Part shown: in pieces, positions 1-5,193 of the stretch
How positions within the stretch are numbered: the first letter of the stretch is position 1
Layout: every line of letters starts with the position of its first letter
Assembly: GCA_945645715.1 (NCBI GenBank)
Contig: CALZFJ010000080.1
Coordinates: 1 to 7,948, forward strand
DNA: 7,948 nucleotides
Source of the DNA: an uncultured Prevotellaceae bacterium
GTDB lineage: Bacteria; Bacteroidota; Bacteroidia; Bacteroidales; Muribaculaceae
Reading direction: 5' to 3'
Notes under the pieces: generated by a model
What the model was told of the DNA's origin: nothing
The model's input: only the letters and a program-made list of their open reading frames with translations
Database searches by the model: none
Translations under genes and position numbers: made by a program

Positions 1-1771
1 GAAAGTGATGAGCGAAGGCTTGCAGAAAGTGGCAGGCGACCGTATGCGCAACATACTTTCGGCTATGACCAAAAACCGATTTGCCGGCGTGCTCACCGGT
101 ATCCTCATCACAGCGCTTATTCAGAGTTCGTCGGCCTCGACGGTGATGGTGGTGAGCTTCGTGAATGCGGGCTTGATGTCGCTTGCACAGTCAATGGCGG
201 TAATCATGGGCGCCAACATCGGAACCACGTTCACCGCGTGGATTATCTCAATCTTTGGCTTCAAAGTCAATATCTATGCCTTTGCAATTCCATTGATTGG
301 CTTCGCAATTCCCATGCTGTTCTCAAAGAAAAGCAATTATAAATCAATTGGTGAATTTATAATTGGCTTTTCTTTCTTGTTTATGGGCCTCGACTACATC
401 GGACAGAACGTGCCCGACCTCAAGTCGAGCCCCGAAATCTTCGCCTTCCTCCAGGACTATGCCTCGCGTGGGTTTGCCTCGGTGATGATATTCGTGGCAG
501 CCGGCCTGGTGGTGACGATGATTATCCAGTCGTCGGCAGCCACATTCGCAATCGTGCTCATCATGTGCTCCAAGGGCTGGATTCCCTTCGACATGGCCTG
601 CGCAATGGTGCTGGGCAGCAACATAGGTACCACAATCACCCCTATCCTCGCAGCCCTCAGCGGTAACATTGCCGCCCGCAAGGCAGCACTCGGGCACTTC
701 CTGTTTAACTTCTTCGGTACGATATGGACCGTCATAGCGTTCTTCCCCTTTGTGGCTCTCATAGTATGGATTACGGAGCATCTTGGTCAGGGCGACCCCA
801 ATGCACTTGTGAGCTATGTGGGCAATCTGGAGCAGACCGACCCCGCAGCCTATCAGGCTGCCCTCGCCGGCACTCTCCCATCGAATAGCGAAGTGATGCG
901 CAACATTCTTCACTTGCAGTTTGCAGTGTCGTTCGGATTGTCAATGTTCCACACCGTGTTCAATATCATCAACCTTTGTGTGATGATATGGTTCACCGAT
1001 ACCTATGTGAAGATAACCAATTTCCTTATCCGCTCCAAGAACAAGGAGGACGAGGAATTCCAGCTCAAGTTTATCTCTCGCGGTCTTCTCAATGCCTCAG
1101 AGCTTAATATCACCCAGGCACAGCGCGAAATCCTGGTGTATGCCGAGCGCGTTGACCGCATGTTCTCTATGGTGCAGCAGCTTGTGCACACCAAGAATGG
1201 TACCGAGGAGTTCAACAAGCTCTTCAGCCGCATCGAGAAATATGAGGAAATCAGCGACCGCATGGAGATTGAAATCGCCAACTATCTTAACCGCGTGGTC
1301 GATGGCCGCTTGAGCTACGACGGTAAGCTGCGCGTGTCGGCAATGCTAAGCATTGTCACCGAGATTGAGAGCATCGGCGACAGCTGCTACAACATCTCGC
1401 GCACGCTCGTTCGCAAAGAGGAGGGTCACAGCCATTTCACTGAGGAGCTTTACACCAACATCGACACCATGATGAAGTATGTGAGCGAGGCACTTGCCAA
1501 TATGCTTGTGGTTCTCAGCGACATTGAGAATGTACATGACAGCGACTTGCTGCGTAACTTCAACAAGGAGCGCGAAATCAACAACTACCGCAACTTGCTG
1601 CGTGTGGAGAATATTGAGAACGTGAATCAAAAGAAGTACGACTACCAGTCGGGTATCTTCTATATGGATATCATCTGTGAGGCTGAAAAGCTTGGCGACT
1701 ATGTAATCAACGTGATTGAGGGTGTGGAGCACCAGTTCCGCAAGCGCCTCGACACCACCCACGCCGACTAA
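1..1771 (+). CDS. Na+/phosphate cotransporter with C-terminal PhoU-like domain (5'-truncated by the window)
   Basis: Inner-membrane Na/Pi cotransporter family protein, expected to import phosphate with sodium. Counting from the GTG at base 5, two inverted Na_Pi_cotrans-type repeats are visible. The first has QSSSAST at residues 40-46 and GANIGTT at 69-75; the second has QSSAAT at 175-180 and GSNIGTT at 204-210. The paired QSS motifs are the family signature of the substrate and ion site. Hydrophobic segments run to about residue 333. A soluble helical tail at about 365-588 is PhoU-like, with E/D-x3-D-type motifs (EIESIGD near 453-459, CEAEKLGD near 558-565) of the kind that bind metal in PhoU. 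The reading frame is open to base 2 (codon AAA), and K-V-M-S-E-G-L-Q matches an internal family motif, so GTG at 5 and ATG at 8 are not starts. Roughly 20-25 N-terminal residues, including the first membrane helix, should lie upstream. The stop is TAA at 1769-1771. The family is certain; transport of phosphate rather than another anion is inferred. Confidence 0.93.
   Translation, partial: KVMSEGLQKVAGDRMRNILSAMTKNRFAGVLTGILITALIQSSSASTVMVVSFVNAGLMSLAQSMAVIMGANIGTTFTAWIISIFGFKVNIYAFAIPLIGFAIPMLFSKKSNYKSIGEFIIGFSFLFMGLDYIGQNVPDLKSSPEIFAFLQDYASRGFASVMIFVAAGLVVTMIIQSSAATFAIVLIMCSKGWIPFDMACAMVLGSNIGTTITPILAALSGNIAARKAALGHFLFNFFGTIWTVIAFFPFVALIVWITEHLGQGDPNALVSYVGNLEQTDPAAYQAALAGTLPSNSEVMRNILHLQFAVSFGLSMFHTVFNIINLCVMIWFTDTYVKITNFLIRSKNKEDEEFQLKFISRGLLNASELNITQAQREILVYAERVDRMFSMVQQLVHTKNGTEEFNKLFSRIEKYEEISDRMEIEIANYLNRVVDGRLSYDGKLRVSAMLSIVTEIESIGDSCYNISRTLVRKEEGHSHFTEELYTNIDTMMKYVSEALANMLVVLSDIENVHDSDLLRNFNKEREINNYRNLLRVENIENVNQKKYDYQSGIFYMDIICEAEKLGDYVINVIEGVEHQFRKRLDTTHAD
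334..365. repeat. AT-rich 11-bp inverted repeat inside the transporter gene
   Basis: The arms CAATTATAAAT (334-344) and ATTTATAATTG (355-365) are perfect reverse complements around a 10-base loop that itself contains CAATTG. They lie in an AT-rich patch of an otherwise balanced coding region, over codons for the conserved loop and helix K-S-I-G-E-F-I-I-G-F. It may be only a result of A/T-rich codon choice; no function is claimed. Confidence 0.4.
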
Positions 1772-1803
1772 GAATCTATCTCTCTTACGAGCATAAAAAC
1801 ACC

Positions 1804-1850
1804 ACCCGGCCGGTATCGTGCGTAACATCGATTCCCGCCGGGTATTGTTT
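1804..1850 (+). terminator. Possible rho-independent terminator of the transporter gene
   Basis: ACCCGGC (1804-1810) pairs perfectly with GCCGGGT (1837-1843). ATCG (1815-1818) and CGAT (1829-1832) can form an inner stem. The right arm is followed by TATTGTTTT, a T-rich but interrupted tract. It begins 33 bases after the transporter stop codon, where a terminator is expected. The large loop and imperfect T-tract make it a weak call, and the left arm can also pair with an identical copy of the right arm at 1880-1886. Confidence 0.45.
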
Positions 1851-1885
1851 TGCGTATTGTTGTGTAAGCGTACGAATTAGCCGGG

Positions 1886-1922
1886 TAAGCATCCGAAACA
1901 GGCCGGCTTTTTCGGATGCTTA
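1886..1922. repeat. Perfect 13-bp inverted repeat (intergenic hairpin)
   Basis: TAAGCATCCGAAA (1886-1898) is the exact reverse complement of TTTCGGATGCTTA (1910-1922), separated by an 11-base GC-rich loop containing GGCCGGC. A direct repeat TAGCCGG flanks it on both sides (1878-1884 and 1925-1931). No T-run follows on either strand, so it is not a textbook terminator. It could act as an RNA 3'-end stabiliser, a protein-binding palindrome, or a copy of a dispersed extragenic palindrome. Confidence 0.7.
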
Positions 1923-1971
1923 AATAGCCGGTTGTTGCCGTCATTGGTCGCAATCAGCCCCTCGGCAAGTC

Positions 1972-1998
1972 GCAGCAGCAAATGGCTGCTGCTTGTTT
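1972..1998 (+). terminator. 8-bp GC-rich hairpin with short T-rich tail, weak terminator candidate
   Basis: GCAGCAGC (1972-1979) pairs with GCTGCTGC (1985-1992) across a 5-base loop AAATG, followed by TTGTTT. The geometry is terminator-like but the T-tract is short and interrupted. It lies about 200 bases past the transporter stop and about 90 bases before the promoter of the next gene, so it could be a back-up terminator or an element insulating that promoter. Confidence 0.3.
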
Positions 1999-2084
1999 CA
2001 CTGCCGGGAGAGGGAGGCTGTGAGGGGAAGTGGTTGAGGGTAAATATGTTGTGGGAAAATTTTTTGACGTTTTTTTGTCGCATA

Positions 2085-2117
2085 TTTGTGAAAATAAGAA
2101 AGTTTTAAGTATATTTG
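2085..2117 (+). promoter_or_regulatory. Bacteroides-type promoter for the lipoprotein pair
   Basis: A -33 element TTTG (2085-2088) is followed after 21 bases by TATATTTG (2110-2117), an exact match to the Bacteroidetes -7 consensus TAnnTTTG. Transcription would then begin near 2122-2125, giving a leader of about 32 bases to the ATG at 2156. The preceding T-rich and A-rich sequence is usual for such promoters. No other promoter of this quality is seen before either lipoprotein gene. Confidence 0.7.
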
Positions 2118-2155
2118 CAACCAAATATATGTTACTTATTTAACTTTCTGTTTCT

Positions 2156-5149
2156 ATGTTAACTAAGAAATTTAGGCTATTATTCCTGTCTTGCTTTGCG
2201 TTGCTACTTGCGTCGTGCAGCGATGATGTGCTGGATACCGACAATCCTGAGGTTGAAGATGGCTATGTGGGCGCATTGAAAGCAATCACATTGGCTGAAG
2301 GCATGGAGGAATTCCGGCAACCTGAGTTTAAGTTGGTGCTTGCCACCGAATCGGGGGCAATCATCACCCGCACAGGCAAGCATAGCCACATTGGTGGGGA
2401 ATCCCATCTCGCTCTCAACGAGGGACTGAAATCGGGAACGTACCGCCTGCTCTATCTTTCCTACCCCAAGATTGATGAAGAAACCGGGCAAACGGTGTGG
2501 CGCGAGTATGGTCTTGGCTGTCGCATCGAAATCGACCGTAGCGAGCTTACTGCCGTTGTGTGCGACACCTACAATCCTACATTCAAGATGTATGGCAGCG
2601 GAACTGCCGACGACCCGTTTATCGTGAGCAGTTCCGACAATCTGGAACGCCTCCGCAAGATTGCCAACGACTTCATGAACAACCGTAACCTCACCGACAG
2701 CACGCACTTCAAGCAGACTGCCGACATCGACATGGAGGTGTCTTCATTCTACAGCGACAAGCAATATGGCTGGATGCCTATCGGAAGCCAGAACACCTGC
2801 CCCTTCCGTGGAATATATGATGGTGGAGGCCATGCTATCACCGGATTGCAGATTTCGCGAACTTCCTCGGGCGGCGTGGGACTTTTCGGATATGCCGATG
2901 CTGCTACTTTCTGCAACATCAAGATGAAAGATGCCACTATCGAGGGCGACTTTGCCACCGGCACCCTTCTCGGTGCAGCCGTGACAAAGGGAAGCCGACG
3001 CTCCAACACCATGCTTATCAACTGCACCACCGAGGGCGGATATGTGAAAGCAGGCGCAGGAAGTGCTGCGATTGGTGGCATTGTGGGGCTGGTTGACCAA
3101 GGTGCCGAAATGCACATCGACAGTTGCTTCAACAAGGGAACCAAGGTGAACGGCTCATATGGTGTGGGCGGAATTCTGGGCGCAGGAGCACTCTTGTCGC
3201 GCACCAAGATTCAGAGCTGCGACAATATTGCAGATGTGACATCTGATTTCACCGGCTGTGGTGGCATTGCCGGCTCGTGCGACTCCCTCTATGTGATGAA
3301 CTGCAACAATCACGGAAAAGTGACAGGCTCAAGAGCTTACAGCACTTCCGACACCGAAAATTCGGGCATGGGCACCGGTGGAATTGTAGGAGGAGCTGGA
3401 AGGTCATATTTCTACACCTGCCGTAACTATGGCGAAGTGACCGGGCACACAGGAGTGGGTGGAATATTGGGCAGTACATGCTCCTCACGCGAGCTGCAAT
3501 ACTTCAACAATGCCATGTTCCGCTCATGCGGCAACGAGGCTGCCGTGAGCGGCATCACTTCGGTGGGAGGAATCTGCGGTGAAGCGCAATTCGGCTGCTA
3601 TGCCGTATATAACACCGGCGAAATATCGTTGTTGCAGTCGTCGGCCGACGCTGTCATTGGAGGCATTGTGGGCAACACCTCGGTATCGGTGGTGCATAAT
3701 GCCGTGAATGCGGGAAAGGTGAAAGCGTCGGAAGCCGAGTGTGTGGGTGGCGTAGTGGGCAAAACCACGTGGGGCAACCTCATTGCGAGCCAGAATCTGT
3801 CGGAAATCACTGCTACGGCTAAGTATGTAGGCGGCATTGTGGCTCTTGCCGGAAGTCAGACGGTGATTAACTACTGCAGCAACTACTATCGCATCTTCAA
3901 CTATGGCAAAGGCTACACCGGCGGCATAGTGGGCGAGGTGGGCGACCCGCGCGAATGGACCACTATGAACACCATCAATTGCATCATTGGCGGAATTGAG
4001 TGCGTACTTGGCGTTGTAGGGCCTACATTGACAATGACAGGCAAAGATTTTCTCAAAGAAAGCGATTTGCTGGGTTTCCTCGCAAAATCAGAGAAATGGC
4101 ATAGTTTCCATAAGGTGGCACATGTGGTAGAGCTTGCCTTCGACATAAGCACACTTGCCTACGACTGGAGCGCGAAATTATGGGGAATACAATATTATTT
4201 CACCCCAGAAGAATTAAAGGCGCGAAATGCACAGTTTGAGCAGGAAGCCGAAAAAATCGATGCCGAAGTGAGGGGGAAAATCAGCTCCTTGCGCAGTATC
4301 GCAGCGCCTGATGTGGTGATGTATTCCGGCCTGAACACTCAGACGTCGATAAATTTCATGAACAATGTGGAAACACTGGTGAAATCGATTGAAGCCGACA
4401 ACGATAAATCCTTCGATATCAACTGCAACATGAATGCCGAGCGTGAATCGCGCATGGAGTCGGTAGAATCGTTCAAGGAAACCACCGAGATAGTGCATAA
4501 AGCCATAGGCGGTGCATGCTTGGTGGTATCAACGGCAGCATTTGTGGTAAGCCTTGCGGTGGCTCCAGGCTCGCAGCCGGCATTCATAGCCGCTATGGTA
4601 GGTGGCCTTTCCACCTTCATTGGCGGGGCAAATGCAATAGTAGAGAATGTGGATGACTATCAATCAAATATGGTGTCGATTACGCAGTGTGCCAACTTCA
4701 GCATAGTCCAAGCCGATGAGGCTGATTATGTGGGTGGCATTGTAGGAAGCCTTGAAGACTTCGGATACTTGGCCAATAGCCTGAACACAGGAGCACTTAG
4801 TGGCTCCAACAAGGATAGTGCCGGCATCGCGGGCTACTGTGGCTCGAAGAGCGAGCTGGTGTGCAACCTCAATGTGGGCAGCAACTGGGAACGCCCCATA
4901 AATAGCAATGCTGGCTTAATTGTCGAATATGTCGATAACGTCTATATATATGGGTTATGTAACTATCAAGATGTAATGAGTTCGTCTGATATTAACCCTC
5001 GCACATTAGATACCATCTCCCTCAAGAGTCAGTATTCCGAAAATTGGGATTTTGATAGCGACAAATCGGTGTGGAAACTCACCGAGAAGAGAGGTTACTT
5101 CCCCATACCCTATCGCTCAAGTATGGAATTTGAGAGGGTTGAAGAATAA
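2156..5149 (+). CDS. GLUG-repeat surface lipoprotein (adhesin-like) with a helical insert, 997 aa
   Basis: Predicted surface-anchored, repeat-rich lipoprotein of the GLUG-motif/adhesin-like type; the ligand is unknown. The signal peptide is at residues 1-20, with lipobox L18-A-S-C21. SDD directly after the Cys resembles the Bacteroidetes export signal that sends lipoproteins to the cell surface. Residues about 35-140 form a beta-rich N-terminal domain that I cannot name. GSGTADDP near 147-154 opens the repeat region, followed by FRGIYDGGG near 218-226. GLUG-like repeats ending in GGI(V/L/A)G occur near residues 240, 306, 336, 367, 407, 434, 469, 501, 529, 557 and 587, many with C-x-N-x-G before them. 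A helix-rich insert fills about 605-840, then repeats resume near 858 and 889. The C-terminus has the closing W-K-L and P-I-P-Y motif common in these proteins. The start ATG at 2156 is supported by the signal peptide; the frame is stopped just upstream by TAA at 2141-2143. There is no Shine-Dalgarno, as is usual in the phylum. It is followed after 44 bases by a paralogue and is probably co-transcribed with it. Confidence 0.9.
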   Translation: MLTKKFRLLFLSCFALLLASCSDDVLDTDNPEVEDGYVGALKAITLAEGMEEFRQPEFKLVLATESGAIITRTGKHSHIGGESHLALNEGLKSGTYRLLYLSYPKIDEETGQTVWREYGLGCRIEIDRSELTAVVCDTYNPTFKMYGSGTADDPFIVSSSDNLERLRKIANDFMNNRNLTDSTHFKQTADIDMEVSSFYSDKQYGWMPIGSQNTCPFRGIYDGGGHAITGLQISRTSSGGVGLFGYADAATFCNIKMKDATIEGDFATGTLLGAAVTKGSRRSNTMLINCTTEGGYVKAGAGSAAIGGIVGLVDQGAEMHIDSCFNKGTKVNGSYGVGGILGAGALLSRTKIQSCDNIADVTSDFTGCGGIAGSCDSLYVMNCNNHGKVTGSRAYSTSDTENSGMGTGGIVGGAGRSYFYTCRNYGEVTGHTGVGGILGSTCSSRELQYFNNAMFRSCGNEAAVSGITSVGGICGEAQFGCYAVYNTGEISLLQSSADAVIGGIVGNTSVSVVHNAVNAGKVKASEAECVGGVVGKTTWGNLIASQNLSEITATAKYVGGIVALAGSQTVINYCSNYYRIFNYGKGYTGGIVGEVGDPREWTTMNTINCIIGGIECVLGVVGPTLTMTGKDFLKESDLLGFLAKSEKWHSFHKVAHVVELAFDISTLAYDWSAKLWGIQYYFTPEELKARNAQFEQEAEKIDAEVRGKISSLRSIAAPDVVMYSGLNTQTSINFMNNVETLVKSIEADNDKSFDINCNMNAERESRMESVESFKETTEIVHKAIGGACLVVSTAAFVVSLAVAPGSQPAFIAAMVGGLSTFIGGANAIVENVDDYQSNMVSITQCANFSIVQADEADYVGGIVGSLEDFGYLANSLNTGALSGSNKDSAGIAGYCGSKSELVCNLNVGSNWERPINSNAGLIVEYVDNVYIYGLCNYQDVMSSSDINPRTLDTISLKSQYSENWDFDSDKSVWKLTEKRGYFPIPYRSSMEFERVEE
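2862..3935 (+). repeat. GLUG-like protein repeat array, first lipoprotein
   Basis: About eleven imperfect repeats of roughly 30 residues are encoded here, each ending in a Gly-Gly-hydrophobic-x-Gly turn such as VGGILG, GGIAGS or GGIVGN. Many carry the pattern C-x-N-x-G-x-V about 10 residues before the turn. The DNA copies, of the type GTGGGCGGAAT or GTGGGTGGCAT, are similar but have diverged in synonymous positions, so the array is old and not a recent tandem duplication. This is a repeat at the protein level, not a CRISPR or DNA satellite. Confidence 0.8.
3968..4675 (+). other. Helix-rich, partly hydrophobic insert interrupting the GLUG solenoid
   Basis: This segment encodes residues about 605-840 and carries no GLUG turn, while repeats lie directly on both sides. 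In order it has a Gly-rich hydrophobic stretch (about 606-627), an amphipathic region with F/W/H residues (about 628-675), a charged coiled-coil-like stretch rich in E, K and A (about 683-714), a polar linker, and two hydrophobic Ala/Gly/Val segments (about 783-803 and 807-829) split by a short P-G-S-Q-P turn. The paired hydrophobic segments resemble a helical hairpin. I do not recognise the family. A membrane-inserting module like those of alpha-helical pore-forming toxins is one speculation; a structural knob on the solenoid is another. Confidence 0.6.
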
Positions 5150-5193
5150 TGTATATTTTATTGTAACACAGCATAAATATAGAAAAGAGGATT
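5150..5193 (+). other. 44-base spacer between the two lipoprotein genes
   Basis: The AT-rich spacer contains no terminator-like hairpin and no full TAnnTTTG promoter match (TATATTTT lacks the final G). This supports read-through from the first lipoprotein gene into the second, so the two are probably one transcription unit. Confidence 0.55.
5185..5190 (+). promoter_or_regulatory. Purine-rich stretch, possible ribosome binding site
   Basis: AAGAGG lies 3 bases before the ATG at 5194. It resembles a Shine-Dalgarno sequence but the spacing is shorter than usual, so its role is uncertain. The frame upstream is closed by TAA at 5164-5166, and a signal peptide begins at this ATG, so the start does not depend on this site. 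Confidence 0.35.

Larger units (their letters stand above)
1772..2155. other. 384-base intergenic region with hairpins, GCCGG cluster and promoter
   Basis: No convincing gene lies here. From left to right it contains a possible terminator hairpin (1804-1850), a 13-bp perfect hairpin (1886-1922), a third hairpin (1972-1992), a G-rich stretch (about 2003-2040), T-runs (about 2059-2077), and a Bacteroides-type promoter (2085-2117). The word GCCGG occurs six times on the + strand, starting at 1809, 1837, 1880, 1902, 1927 and 2003. Minus-strand open frames of 61 and 68 codons cross this region, but they overlap the hairpins and have no recognisable product. Confidence 0.7.

Noticed and set aside
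5..10. GTG at 5 or ATG at 8 as the start of the transporter
   Set aside because: The frame is open upstream to the window edge, and the K-V-M-S-E-G-L-Q sequence matches an internal family motif after the first membrane helix, so the true start lies outside.
344..913. 189-codon minus-strand open frame inside the transporter gene
   Set aside because: It is antisense to a clearly conserved gene, rich in His, Glu and Cys in a way typical of a shadow frame, and has no recognisable motif.
1877..2083. 68-codon minus-strand frame in the intergenic region
   Set aside because: It overlaps the 13-bp hairpin and the GCAGCAGC hairpin, has no recognised product and no promoter or ribosome site that I can support. 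A conserved small peptide cannot be fully excluded without a homology search.
1886..2117. Invertible (phase-variable) promoter as seen before many Bacteroidales surface genes
   Set aside because: No pair of inverted repeats flanks the promoter; the only strong inverted repeat (1886-1922) lies wholly upstream and is separated by just 11 bases, and no invertase gene is in the window.
2204..2707. 167-codon minus-strand frame within the first lipoprotein gene
   Set aside because: It is antisense to a gene with a signal peptide and continuous domain structure; no motif is seen.
5150..5193. Independent promoter for the second lipoprotein gene
   Set aside because: TATATTTT resembles but does not match TAnnTTTG, and no suitable TTTG lies at the right distance.
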